The notes beneath the pieces are model-generated. The model did no database searches and was not told the origin of the DNA. It was given only the letters and a program-made list of their open reading frames with translations. A DNA stretch of 64,000 nt from Basidiobolus meristosporus CBS 931.73 (Eukaryota; Basidiobolomycota; Basidiobolomycetes; Basidiobolales; Basidiobolaceae), in the NCBI GenBank assembly GCA_002104905.1, contig MCFE01000308.1, positions 33,840 to 97,839 on the forward strand, written 5' to 3'. The position numbers and the translations under genes were made by a program. Shown here one piece after another: positions 1-10,340 of the stretch. Each line of letters starts with the position of its first letter. Position 1 is the first letter of the stretch.

Positions 1-1290
1 AGAGAGTAAGGGTTGGCCACGAGATATTTTAACATCTGTATAGTTGTCCCATTTGTCTGGATAACCAATCTTGACATCGAGTCCCTTCAGTTTTTCAAGT
101 GCACGCGCACGAGTCTCGGGACCCATCCACTCAATTGTCTGTAGGCGTGTTGCCAATGCATCCTGAATGAGGGTCACTAGCTCTTGGGCTTGTGCTTTGG
201 CTTCGGGCTTGAATTTCTCCTGGACAAATGGCTGGCTCAGGGTATCGGGGATATGATCGCCGATCACACCTAATATAAACTTCCAACGAGGAGATGGTTC
301 ACTTTGGCCTCGAAGAGTGCGTCCATAGAAGTCGAAATCTTGTGCTTCGTACTGCTGGCCAAGGTAGCTGGCACTGTAGCCAAGGACTTGCCACTGCAGG
401 TATGTTCGCCAATCATCCGCATGGAAGTTGCTGAACAAGGTGTTGACGTGTCTTAGGAAGTTCGGGTTGTCCACTATCACGTCACCATCACCGAAGCAAT
501 GCCCTTGGGGCCACCCCAGCGATTGGCAATAGGTGAGCCAGGGGAATGCTGGGGTGAGTGCTCGCAGTTGTTCGAAGGTGAGTTTGTTGTATGTGCGATA
601 CACATCTCGCATTTCAACGGATGATAGCGAGTTGTTGGCAAGGGCCGTCTCAAAGTCCAACACAACCTTGGCTTTGGCCGCACCATCCTTGACTTGGGCG
701 AGGGTGAAGATCTTCTCAACATGCTCCTGATATTTCTGACGAATCTCAGCTAGAGCAGCATCCGAATAATATTCCCTGTTAGGAAGGGATAGGCCACTCT
801 GTACAATGCGAGCAAGCGTCCAGGTCGAGTTTTTGCTATCAGGTTGGGCACTGATTGAGAACAGAGGACTGCCTCCATGGACGGAGATAAAAAGACTGTG
901 GAGTTTGCCAATGGCTTTGGCAGTGTCATCAGGAGTGCGAACAATTGCCACCTGATTTAGCAGGGCTTTGATGGGATCTAAGCCCGATTGCTCAATCAGG
1001 GTAGTATTCATTCCCGAGGCATAGAAATCGCCCAGTAGGCTGGGTGTGGTTGAGTTTCCTGCCTTCTCCAGCAGGGTCAGAAGATATTCTTTGTTCCGTT
1101 CTTGTACTATTGTGAATGCATTGCTCTGAGTCTGATCCGGTGGAAGAGTGGTGTTTTTGATCCAATCATAATTGACATGGAAGTAGAAATCCTCCGAGGC
1201 AGCGGGCACCTGGGGTGGCAGGTCCTGAGTGTAGACATAGCCCACGTTGACGGACAAGGACAGCACGAGGAGATGGATTGGCTTTCGCAT
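1..1290 (-). CDS. Secreted M13 (neprilysin-like) zinc metallopeptidase, copy 1, C-terminal part outside window
   Basis: The open frame runs from the ATG at 1288-1290 to the window edge without a stop and covers the first 430 residues. It aligns without gaps to the complete copy at 4115-6142 (constant offset 4852). It begins with the same hydrophobic signal peptide (MRKPIHLLVLSLS...) and carries the M13 N-terminal domain with several N-x-S/T sequons. The catalytic HExxH, the third zinc ligand and the C-terminus lie beyond the edge, so activity cannot be judged. M13 enzymes cleave short extracellular peptides. This copy differs from copies 2 and 3 at residues 54-69, around residues 133-180 and around 419-426, and is nearly identical elsewhere. 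It is the most downstream member of a three-gene head-to-tail array on the minus strand. Confidence 0.9.
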   Translation of the reverse strand, partial: MRKPIHLLVLSLSVNVGYVYTQDLPPQVPAASEDFYFHVNYDWIKNTTLPPDQTQSNAFTIVQERNKEYLLTLLEKAGNSTTPSLLGDFYASGMNTTLIEQSGLDPIKALLNQVAIVRTPDDTAKAIGKLHSLFISVHGGSPLFSISAQPDSKNSTWTLARIVQSGLSLPNREYYSDAALAEIRQKYQEHVEKIFTLAQVKDGAAKAKVVLDFETALANNSLSSVEMRDVYRTYNKLTFEQLRALTPAFPWLTYCQSLGWPQGHCFGDGDVIVDNPNFLRHVNTLFSNFHADDWRTYLQWQVLGYSASYLGQQYEAQDFDFYGRTLRGQSEPSPRWKFILGVIGDHIPDTLSQPFVQEKFKPEAKAQAQELVTLIQDALATRLQTIEWMGPETRARALEKLKGLDVKIGYPDKWDNYTDVKISRGQPLLS

Positions 1291-2330
1291 TGGGATGTTT
1301 GGCGAATTCAATTGGTACTAGTTGAATGCTTGTGATTAGGCCAAGGACGATGAGTGGAATTTTATAGTGTCGGCCAGATTACCTCCTCACGGTTAATGAT
1401 GAATCAGATGAGTGATTCTAGCTAGAGCGGAGGATCGCAGTTACCAACTCTTACTGAGCGTTAGATCAGTAATGAAAACTATATTGAATCACAAGTGAAC
1501 CATCGGGGCCATAAGCCTGATAGGCATGGTATGATTCATTATGGAATGATCCTGAAGCCTAATTGGCGGGAAAATTAGGCAGCCAAGAGAATCTGGGCTG
1601 ATGCAGAGATTTGCTTATGCAGATTAGAAACCGTGAGCCATGTGCATTTTCCCACACCATCAACGGTAAACGCTTGGCCAGTTTGATCAGCCTTCAACCA
1701 GAAATCACTCAACTGAGCCTTATCTGAGAGCACTCTGTCATCTGGGTATTCCATTTCGAAGGAGACGGTGGAACTAAAAGCAAAATATGATTGCTTATCA
1801 TTGCTTGCGATCACTAGCCCGCCATGGATTTCGTCATGGCTGGCATATACTAGAATTTAGAATCCAGGCTGAAACTTCTCCAATTGATCCACCGACAAGC
1901 GCAAATCCCCGCACTAGCCCGGTAGTCCGGGGTTTCATGCTTTGCAGTCAACGCTGTGACGCCGTGGATAAGCTTGATTCAACTATTGGCACTAGACGAG
2001 CAAGTGTACCGCTTATGCTATGATGTTGTGGAGCTATAGAACTGCGGATGTGATTGTTTTATCCGAAGAAATTCGGAGGAAACCCTCACTATCGAAACGA
2101 TTTAACGCCTACAGTGGAGCAGAACTGGTGATTGCTTCATCAGAGATAGTTTCACTTGCTATAGTAAATCCCGAGTTACCACTCGCAAGGGTCGATGACT
2201 TCACGCCATTCTGATTGAGAGATTGATCTTCTCTGATTGTAATAAGCATCGGCATCAGATCCATCTTCAAACCATTTCTTGAATTATGTTGGTCTCATTC
2301 CAATTGACGTAGTTGCTTTTTACAGGGATG
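1291..2330 (-). promoter_or_regulatory. Duplicated upstream block of M13 copy 1
   Basis: The sequence upstream of copy 1 is recognisably homologous, at lower identity than the coding region, to that upstream of copy 3 (9390 to about 10340). Shared islands include the stretch around the TATA box, CAGTTACCAACTCTT, AACTATTGG and CATCAGAT followed by ATCTT. The duplicated unit therefore carried roughly 1 kb of promoter. Short open frames here are not conserved as proteins and I do not call them. Confidence 0.55.
1359..1366 (-). promoter_or_regulatory. TATA box of M13 copy 1
   Basis: On the minus strand this reads TATAAAAT, about 70 bp upstream of the ATG at 1290. The same TATAAAA element sits at the same distance in front of copies 2 and 3, which supports both the promoter call and the chosen start codons. 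Confidence 0.7.
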
Positions 2331-3116
2331 ATTTAGCGCGCCAGAAAGGTATCGCTGGTCATGTCGCGATGATGCAAATATGAGAACCCATGCCCGAATT
2401 GAAACAACAATATTGCCCAGGAGTGTATGAAACTGCGAGAGACCCAAGAGTCATGGTATTGCGAAAAGCCTCTGGTAATAGTCCTGTTCAGGTATGACAA
2501 TCCATTATCTTAGTCCAGCAAGTCTCTTGACCCAACTTCAATTGAAATATACGTTTCCAATCGCTGATGTTGAACCTATTACTTTAGGCAAGTTCAAGCC
2601 ACGAGCAAAAATTGGCACCGGTATTTCTGCATCCTCATACAATTCTGACATCATGCAAGGCTGATCAATGTGCAGGCATCACCTCTACAGTATCTTCGAT
2701 TCTTATTTATGAAGACCTACGGTTCCACCAATTCTTATCCTCAATTCCATCCCTTCAATGATAACACATTTATCACAAACCTGTTCAAAATGATGATCAC
2801 TGCGATTGATCTTTTGCCATGAACACCTGTCATGCCAACAGTTTACGGGCTGATTGTCATTTAGTTATATCCATATGTATGATGCTATTCCAGGTTTCTT
2901 GGATATAATTATGTTGCGTACTCAAGTACCATAAATGAGCACACCATGTCCCCTAGACCACTTCCTAGATCCATTATGTGTATACAGTAAGATTCTATCA
3001 ATCACTCCTGTGCCCACTCTCTCCTATTCTTAATTGTTCTAGTGATGGTCCACTATATTACGAAGGTGGGAAAGCTGACCAAGTGGTTGGGGCTTCGAAG
3101 CGTATTATATGTTACC
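2331..3116. other. Intergenic, nothing recognised
   Basis: No gene, RNA or repeat is recognised between the duplicated upstream block and the LTR-like stretch. Confidence 0.5.
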
Positions 3117-3117
3117 T

Positions 3118-3308
3118 GTTAGTCTAGGACCTTATGTGGTAAGCCAAGTCGAAGGAGGGGGGCTCAATAATCGGCTCCCCCAGATAGCACATTGCACCTT
3201 CTACACATATCTTAGGGTTAGGGTACAAAGAGAGATCTTATTCTTCTTTACAAACTCCCTCCACTTACACTTTCTCTAAATCTCCCCCGGATATTATTTA
3301 TATTTACA
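3118..3308 (+). mobile_element. Possible solo LTR fragment (Gypsy-like)
   Basis: The stretch starts TGTTAGTCTAGGACCTTATG, which resembles the start of fungal Gypsy LTRs, contains pyrimidine-rich leader-like sequence and could end in ACA at 3308. No target-site duplication is visible and no internal element sequence follows, so this is tentative. Confidence 0.25.
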
Positions 3309-3370
3309 AGTTCAAGGCTTGGTCATTGACTCTTGACTAGGATATAATGACCAAGCCTTGAACTTGTAAA
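3303..3370. repeat. Perfect 24-bp inverted repeat (hairpin)
   Basis: Arm 3303-3326 is the exact reverse complement of 3347-3370, separated by a 20-nt loop. It lies in the AT-rich intergenic region downstream (minus sense) of M13 copy 2. It could form a stable hairpin in RNA or be the remains of a small foldback insertion. No flanking direct repeat is evident. Confidence 0.9.
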
Positions 3371-4114
3371 AGCTACATATCCAATAAGAATTATTTTTGC
3401 TCTAGCTTCCATTATACCTTTATACCCTATATAGAATACCCTAATAGAATTTTAGATGGCATTAGTTTAGATCAAACATGCAATTCACCCTGATATACAC
3501 TACTTATGAGCCTAACTACTAACATTCTAATAAGTTATAAGCAATGTAAAGTTTAAGGTTGTTTGTAGGGTAGAATACCAGCATTGAAATGCAATAATGA
3601 AATTCTTACTAGAAAGCTTTCATATATTGCAGATGTATTTCATACGTGATCAATAAAAACATGCAAAGGAGTTTTAAGACTGGTAGAATTTCATTTAAAA
3701 TACGAATACTTCAAGATACAATTGGCTAAATATGGAGCACCTGTAAGTTGTATTTGCTGTTAGCAACACCTGCATATATTAGCAAACATCATAAAATTCA
3801 ACTTTATAGGGATACTTGGTTGTTATAATTCAAAGGTTCACGTTGAATATACAGCTTGGCTTCCCAATAAAACCAGTCAAGCAAAGTTGAGCCCTTTCAG
3901 CCCATTAACCTCAGATTCCAATCCTTATTATACAACCAGCTATTCGTTCATTTCGCCCAAATGCACTGAGCATTTAACGAATGATATTTTTCAAGATAGA
4001 AGCTTCATTTACAGGATGGATGTTAAGTTAAGCAAGATGGTTATAGAACAGTACATCACACAGGCGAGATACAAAAATTGCATGGGTCACTTAGTTCACT
4101 TACACTCACGATAT
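3371..4114. other. AT-rich intergenic region
   Basis: No gene is recognised. It includes the presumed 3' untranslated region and terminator of M13 copy 2. The open frame at 3887-4204 on the plus strand has no recognisable features. Confidence 0.5.
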
Positions 4115-6142
4115 TTACCAGATGTTTGCCCTTTCCGCTTCACTGCGATACATCTTATCCCCTTCCTTCACACCAAATGCATCGTAAAACTCTTGGAAGT
4201 TTGAGCATGGTCCGTTGACTCTCCAGATCCCCGGGGAGTGTGGGTCGGTACGAAGACGCAACAATGCCTCCTCCTTGCGAATGACATTCTTCCAAACTTG
4301 AGCATAGGCCGAGAAAAACTGTTGCTCTGGAGAAAGACCATCCACGGTGCCAACTGCTCCTGGGTTGTTCTTCTGCCATTCCTGAAAAGCCAGATAGGAG
4401 AGCTTCACTCCTCCAATATCCGCAATGTTCTCGCCTTGGGTCAGGTTTCCATTGACCTTGGCCCCATAGATCTCATAGCTGCTGTAGAGATCGACAACAA
4501 TCTTCGCCCGCTTCTCGAACTCTGCTGCGTCGGTGGGGGTCCACCAATCCTCCAGGTTGCCTTGCGCGTTGTAGTTACGACCCTGATCATCATAGCCGTG
4601 GGTGATTTCATGCCCGATAACCGCCCCGATGCCTCCGAAGTTCGCGGCAGCATTTCCCCTGGGATCCTTCTCATCGGGTGGGTAGAAGAAAGGAGGCTGG
4701 AGAATTCCAGCTGGGAAGGCGATACTGTTGGATGTGGGATCATAATAAGCATTCACTTCATAAGCAGTCATGTACCAGACAGATTTATCAGATGGCGAGT
4801 TTGATGCTTTCAGAATCTTCTTGAAATGTACCCCAGCGATATTGAGCACGTTGGAGAGCAAGGGTCGATTTCGAGAAATCTCAATATATGTGTAGTTATC
4901 CCAATTTTCTGGATAACCAATCTTGACATCGAGTCCCTTCAGCTTTTCAAGTGCACGCGTACGAGTCTCAGGACCCATCCACTCAATTGTCTGTAGGCGT
5001 GTTGCCAATGCATCCTGAATGAGGGTCACCATCTCTTGAGCTTGTGCTTTGGCTTCGGGCTTGAATTTCTCCTGGACAAATGGCTGGCTCAAGGTATCAG
5101 GGATCTGAGAGCCTATCACACCTAACATAAACTTCCACCGTGGGGATGGTTCACTTTGGCCTCGAAGAGTGCGTCCATAGAAGTCGAAATCTTGTGCTTC
5201 GTACTGCTGGCCAAGGAAGCTGGCACTGTAGCCAAGGACTTGCCACTGCAGGTATGTTCGCCAATCATCCGTATGGAAGCTGCTGAACAAGGTGTTGACG
5301 TATCTTAGGAAGTTCGGGTTGTCCACTATCACGTCACCATCACCGAAGCAATGCCCTTGGGGCCATCCCAGCGATTGGCAATAGGTGAGCCAGGGGAATG
5401 CCGGGGTGAGTGCTCGCAGTTGTTCGAAGGTGAGTTTGTTGTATGTGCGATACACATCTCGCATTTCAACGGATGATAGCGAGTTGTTGGCAAGGGCCGT
5501 CTCAAAGTCCAACACAACTTTGGCTTTGGCCGCACCATCCTTGACTTGGGCGAGGGTGAAGATCTTCTCAACATGCTCCTGATATTTCTGACGAATCTCA
5601 GCTTGATCCGGATCCAGGTAGTACTCTCTGCTAGGAAGTGATAGGCCACTCTGTCCAATGTAGGAGAGTGTCCAGGTCGAGTTTTTGCTATCAGGTTGGG
5701 CGCTGATTCCGAACAGAGGACTGCCTCCATGGACGGAGATAAGAAGACTGTGGAGTTTGCCAATGGCTTTGGCGGTGTCATCAGGAGTGCGAACAATTGC
5801 CACCTGATTTAGCAAGGCTTTGATGGGATCTAAGCCCGATTGTTCAATCAGGGTAGTATTCATTCCCGAGGCATAGAAATCGCCCAGTAGGCTGGGTGTG
5901 GTTGAGTTTCCTGCCTTCTCCAGCAGGGTCAGGAGGAATTTTGAGTTCCTTTCGTCTACTACTGAAAATGTATTCCACCGAGACTGATCTGGTGGCAGGG
6001 TTATGTTTTTGATCCAATCATAATTGACATGGAAGTAGAAATCCTCCGAGGCAGCAGGCACCTGGGGTGGCAAGTCCTGAGTGTAAACATAGCCCGCGTT
6101 GATGGACAATGACAGCACGAGGAGATGGATTGGCTTTCGCAT
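4115..6142 (-). CDS. Secreted M13 (neprilysin-like) zinc metallopeptidase, copy 2
   Basis: A single-exon gene of 675 residues. It has an N-terminal signal peptide (about residues 1-20) and, unlike animal neprilysins, no obvious membrane anchor, so it is probably secreted. The zinc site is complete: HEITH at residues 511-515, third ligand E571 with D575 (ENIAD), the substrate-edge motif NAYY at 464-467, and an Arg (R641) at the position that binds substrate backbone in neprilysin. Multiple N-glycosylation sequons are present. The C-terminus ends ANIW, whereas family members normally end CxxW; the Trp is kept but the Cys is missing. The SRW segment at 54-56 aligns with the neprilysin segment holding the S2' Arg. 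Expected role is extracellular peptide cleavage. It sits between two near-identical copies. Confidence 0.95.
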   Translation of the reverse strand: MRKPIHLLVLSLSINAGYVYTQDLPPQVPAASEDFYFHVNYDWIKNITLPPDQSRWNTFSVVDERNSKFLLTLLEKAGNSTTPSLLGDFYASGMNTTLIEQSGLDPIKALLNQVAIVRTPDDTAKAIGKLHSLLISVHGGSPLFGISAQPDSKNSTWTLSYIGQSGLSLPSREYYLDPDQAEIRQKYQEHVEKIFTLAQVKDGAAKAKVVLDFETALANNSLSSVEMRDVYRTYNKLTFEQLRALTPAFPWLTYCQSLGWPQGHCFGDGDVIVDNPNFLRYVNTLFSSFHTDDWRTYLQWQVLGYSASFLGQQYEAQDFDFYGRTLRGQSEPSPRWKFMLGVIGSQIPDTLSQPFVQEKFKPEAKAQAQEMVTLIQDALATRLQTIEWMGPETRTRALEKLKGLDVKIGYPENWDNYTYIEISRNRPLLSNVLNIAGVHFKKILKASNSPSDKSVWYMTAYEVNAYYDPTSNSIAFPAGILQPPFFYPPDEKDPRGNAAANFGGIGAVIGHEITHGYDDQGRNYNAQGNLEDWWTPTDAAEFEKRAKIVVDLYSSYEIYGAKVNGNLTQGENIADIGGVKLSYLAFQEWQKNNPGAVGTVDGLSPEQQFFSAYAQVWKNVIRKEEALLRLRTDPHSPGIWRVNGPCSNFQEFYDAFGVKEGDKMYRSEAERANIW

Positions 6143-7361
6143 TGGAATATGGTAAATCCACTTAGTAGCGCGTGAGTGCTGGACTGATGGGCAAAATGAG
6201 GGCTGACTTTTATATTGTCAACCTGATTACCTACTCATCGTCCTTGAGTGATCAGATGATTGATTCTTGCCAAAATAGAGATCACAGTTACCAACGCTTA
6301 ATGACATTAGATCAGCAATGGAAGGATGTTCGAACCACAAGTGAACCATCGGCTGCAATACAATCCAATGAACTTGGTATTATCATCAAAATAAACAAGG
6401 GCTGAATCATAAATTGCTCTATAGTAGTAATAATTGGCTGAGCAGGTGGGTGGACTAGTGAATCAGCGAGCTGGAAATAGGATTAGCATGAGATCCAAAG
6501 ATTCATTAGTGCAGGTTTAAAAATACGAAGCAACCTTTCTATTCTTTCGCCCTATCACCATTGTACGTCCTTGGGAAAATTCGGCACTGTGCCAGATTCA
6601 AATGAAAACCCGTGCTGCAAAATGGCTAATACGACTACTCGATTTAAAGGTTCAAAAGTGCAGTTGGATTCTTTATGTAGTGTTTCGAACCACTGATTGC
6701 ATTGGATCTGATATAGGCTTGTAAACCAAGTACGGATCAACTAGTATTCGCTTCGTGACTTGCCTTGAACTTCCGTAATCTATGATAGTTCCTGATTGGA
6801 TCCAGCAGCAACACAGAAATTCCACAAGCAACAGTATCCAGTAGTGCGAATCTGACAGGAAGCAGGTATATAGGTATTGTATATTTCAAAGCCTTCTGCC
6901 AGGGAAATTAATGGGTTGGCCTAAAGCCTGAAGTTAAATATCATATGTATAGGCGATTTCCGTTTATTCACATCTCAGATACTTGAACTGTTTCTAGCCA
7001 GTCAAACATTTCAAACTATTGACCCTCAACCAAGATTCACCAGAAATTATGATGAAGTTCCCCATTTTCCCATGCATGATGCCACCTCTATACACTAGAG
7101 TCACCTAAATGCCTTAATATGAATAGTATGTATTGAATACCGAATAGCAAATCTATTAACAGAGGCAAAGTCATCTGGCCCTTCAATAAGCTGAGCTATA
7201 AGCAGTAACTTTGAGAATTCACTTAGATAGCCTTATATTCTGTTTTAACGAGAAAGTTTCTACTTGGTGAAAATTGCGCTGTGCCCATATAGGATCCACC
7301 AGGTATGCTTGGATTATATGCATTCAAAAATTGGATGATGTTCTTGCCTTAGTTCGCAATT
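6143..7361. other. Intergenic spacer between M13 copies 2 and 3
   Basis: The first 220 bp or so upstream of copy 2 (to about 6365) resembles the promoters of copies 1 and 3, for example CAGTTACCAAC and CACAAGTGAACCATCG. Beyond that, similarity fades. No other gene is recognised. The part next to 7362 is the 3' flank of copy 3. Confidence 0.5.
6208..6215 (-). promoter_or_regulatory. TATA box of M13 copy 2
   Basis: Minus-strand TATAAAAG about 70 bp upstream of the ATG at 6142, matching the placement in the other two copies. Confidence 0.7.
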
Positions 7362-9389
7362 TTACCAGATATCTGCCCTTTCCGCTTCACTGCGATACAT
7401 CTTATCCCCTTCCTTCACATCAAATGCATCGTAAAACTCTTGAAAGTTCGAGCATGGTCCGTTGACTCTCCAGATCCCCGGGGAGTGTGGGTCAATTTGA
7501 ATATACAGCAACGCCTCCTCCTTGCGAATGATATTCTTCCAAACTTGAGCATAGGCCGAGAAAAACTGTTGCTCTGGAGAAAGACCATCCACGGTGCCAA
7601 CTGCTCCTGGGTTGTTCTTCTGCCATTCCCGAAAAGCCAGATAGGAGAGCTTCACTCCTCCAATATCCGCAATGTTCTCGCCTTGGGTCAGGTTTCCATT
7701 GACCTTGGCCCCATAGATCTCATAGCTGCTGTAGAGATCGACAACAATCTTCGCCCGCTTCTCGAACTCTGCTGCGTCAGTGGGGGTCCACCAATCCTCC
7801 AGGTTGCCTTGCGCGTTGTAGTTACGACCCTGATCATCATAGCCGTGGGTGATTTCATGCCCGATAACCGCCCCGATGCCTCCGAAGTTCGCGGCAGCAT
7901 TTCCCCTGGGATCCTTCTCATCGGGTGGGTAGAAGAAAGGAGGCTGGAGAATTCCAGCTGGGAAGGCGATACTGTTGTATGTTCCATAATAGTACGCGTT
8001 CACTAGATAAGGAGCCATGAGCCATATCGATTTATCAGATGGCGAGTTTGATGCTTTCAGAATCTTCTTGAAATTTACCGCAGAGATATTGAGCACATTG
8101 GAGAGCAAGGGTAAATTACGAGCTATTTCAACATCCGTGTAGTTATCCCAATTTTCTGGATAACCAATCTTGACATCGAGTCCCTTCAGCTTTTCAAGTG
8201 CACGCGCACGAGTCTCGGGACCCATCCACTCAATTGTCTGTAGGCGTGTTGCCAATGCATCCTGAATGAGGGTCACTAGCTCTTGAGCTTGTGCTTTGGC
8301 TTCGGGCTTGAATTTCTCCTGGACAAATGGCTGGCTCAAGGCATCAGGGATCTGAGAGCCTATCACACCTAACATAAACTTCCACCGTGGGGATGGTTCA
8401 CTTTGGCCTCGAAGAGTGCGTCCATAGAAGTCGAAATCTTGTGATTTATACTGCTGGCCAAGGTAGCTGGCACTGTAGCCAAGGACTTGCCACTGCAGGT
8501 ATGTTCGCCAATCATCCGTATGGAAGCTGCTGAACAAGGTGTTGACGTATCTTAGGAAGTTCGGGCTGTCCACTATCACGTCACCATCACCGAAGCAATG
8601 CCCTTGGGGCCATCCCAGCGATTGGCAATAGGTGAGCCAGGGGAATGCCGGGGTGAGTGCCCGCAGTTGTTCGAAGGTGAGTTTGTTGTATGTGCGATAC
8701 ACATCTCGCATTTCAACGGATGATAGCGAGTTGTTGGCAAGGGCCGTCTCAAAGTCCAACACAACCTTGGCTTTGGCCGCACCATCCTTGACTTGGGCGA
8801 GGGTGAAGATCTTCTCAACATGCTCCTGATATTTCTGACGAATCTCAGCTTGATCCGGATCCAGGTAGTACTCTCTGCTAGGAAGTGATAGGCCACTCTG
8901 TCCAATGTAGGAGAGTGTCCAGGTCGAGTTTTTGCTATCGGGCCAGGCACTGATTCCGAATAAAGGGCTTCCACCATATACTGAAATTGCGAGACTGTGG
9001 AGTTTGCCAATGGCTTTGGCGGTGTCATCAGGAGTGCGAACAATTGCCACCTGATTTAGCAAGGCTTTGATGGGATCTAAGCCTGATTGCTCAATCAGGG
9101 TAGTATTCATTCCCGAGGCATAGAAATCGCCCAGAAGGCTGGGTGTGGTTGAGTTTCCTGCCTTCTCCAGCAGGGTCAGGAGGAATTTTGAGTTCCTTTC
9201 ATCTACTGCGGCAAACGGACTCCACTGAGTCTGGTCTGGTGGCAGAGTTATGTTTTTGATCCAATCATAATTGACATGGAAGTAGAAATCCTCCGAGGCA
9301 GCAGGCACCTGGGGTGGCAAGTCCTGAGTGTAAACATAGCCCGCGTTGATGGACAATGACAGCACGAGGAGATGGATTGGCTTTCGCAT
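7362..9389 (-). CDS. Secreted M13 (neprilysin-like) zinc metallopeptidase, copy 3
   Basis: A single-exon gene of 675 residues, the same length as copy 2 and colinear with it. Signal peptide, HEITH (511-515), E571/D575, NAYY (464-467) and R641 are all present, so it should be catalytically competent. It ends ADIW instead of CxxW. Differences from copy 2 are concentrated at residues 54-61, 134-149, 419-434, 455-471 and 628-632, with some others at 306-316. The segment matching the neprilysin S2' Arg reads TQW here rather than SRW, so that Arg is absent. This is the most upstream member of the array and probably has its own promoter. Confidence 0.95.
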   Translation of the reverse strand: MRKPIHLLVLSLSINAGYVYTQDLPPQVPAASEDFYFHVNYDWIKNITLPPDQTQWSPFAAVDERNSKFLLTLLEKAGNSTTPSLLGDFYASGMNTTLIEQSGLDPIKALLNQVAIVRTPDDTAKAIGKLHSLAISVYGGSPLFGISAWPDSKNSTWTLSYIGQSGLSLPSREYYLDPDQAEIRQKYQEHVEKIFTLAQVKDGAAKAKVVLDFETALANNSLSSVEMRDVYRTYNKLTFEQLRALTPAFPWLTYCQSLGWPQGHCFGDGDVIVDSPNFLRYVNTLFSSFHTDDWRTYLQWQVLGYSASYLGQQYKSQDFDFYGRTLRGQSEPSPRWKFMLGVIGSQIPDALSQPFVQEKFKPEAKAQAQELVTLIQDALATRLQTIEWMGPETRARALEKLKGLDVKIGYPENWDNYTDVEIARNLPLLSNVLNISAVNFKKILKASNSPSDKSIWLMAPYLVNAYYYGTYNSIAFPAGILQPPFFYPPDEKDPRGNAAANFGGIGAVIGHEITHGYDDQGRNYNAQGNLEDWWTPTDAAEFEKRAKIVVDLYSSYEIYGAKVNGNLTQGENIADIGGVKLSYLAFREWQKNNPGAVGTVDGLSPEQQFFSAYAQVWKNIIRKEEALLYIQIDPHSPGIWRVNGPCSNFQEFYDAFDVKEGDKMYRSEAERADIW

Positions 9390-10340
9390 TGGAATTTGGT
9401 AAATCCACTTGGTAAAGATTGTATGCCTGAGAATAGGACAAGGATCATCAGTGGAGTTTTATAATGTTGGAATGGTCACCTACTCGAGGCTCATGCTGGA
9501 TCAGATGATTGATTTTGGGGAAAACGGAAAATCGCAGTTACCAACTCTTGCTGAGAAATTGGTCAGCAACCGAAATACATTTAAAGCACAAGTGAATCAT
9601 CGACTACACTGCAGTTTTTTCAAAATTAGAGTGGTGATGAGTCTGATCAGCAGAAAGTATGACAGCTAAGTGGACTTCTTACTGCGGATTAGAAGATGCT
9701 AAGTGGCCATGCGCATTATCTCACCCCAGCAATGGTAAAAGCCTGACCAGATCGCTCATTGTGCATTCTACTAGCGGATGTCACTACACAGAGCCAACCC
9801 TGCTAGCTCTTGGTTATCGGGGTATTTCTTCTCCTAAGTGGCAGTGATCGACAGGCAATTAGTGATAATTGCGGATTATTCCTTGCGATTGACAGCCCAA
9901 CATGAATTTCGGTATGACTGGTATATTCCAGTTGTCTTCAGATTCTATTCTGAAACCCTTCCAGTAACCTCATTGACAAGCGTAAATCACCATGCCTCCT
10001 TGGTAACCTGCGGTTCCGCGCCAAATTGTCACCACTGTGACACCTTAACCATGCCCGAATCAACTATTGGTACAGGCGGAGGAAACATACTCCAAGTGAT
10101 GTGGTTGAGTTGTCGGTCTGCGGATGCGATTGATTGGCATGATAAGGAAGCCCCTACGGATTTACCCCATACACAACAATGATGTATTGGAAATTGCTTC
10201 ACTTTCTGTGCAGCAACCACCAAGCATCTAAAGTTACCACTTCAAAGGCTAAATGGCTTAACATCAGATACATCTTTAAATTATATCTCCGATAACCACA
10301 TTTTGATCCCGGTTGACATGGCTGCACATGCAGTGACAAT
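9390..10340 (-). promoter_or_regulatory. Duplicated upstream block of M13 copy 3
   Basis: Homologous to the region upstream of copy 1 (1291 to about 2330), with colinear islands of identity such as CAACTATTGG and TGCGGATG followed by GATTG. The array therefore arose by duplicating gene plus promoter. Small open frames in this block do not correspond between the two copies and are not called. Confidence 0.55.
9457..9464 (-). promoter_or_regulatory. TATA box of M13 copy 3
   Basis: Minus-strand TATAAAAC about 70 bp upstream of the ATG at 9389. Confidence 0.7.

Noticed and set aside
3212-3223. Two TTAGGG units, telomere-like
   Set aside because: Only two copies, within LTR-like sequence; too short to be an interstitial telomere tract.
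5329-5796. 155-codon minus-strand open frame inside M13 copy 2, also present in copy 3 (8576-9043)
   Set aside because: It lies in another frame of the real peptidase gene and is conserved only because the host gene is. Copy 1 has it broken in two.
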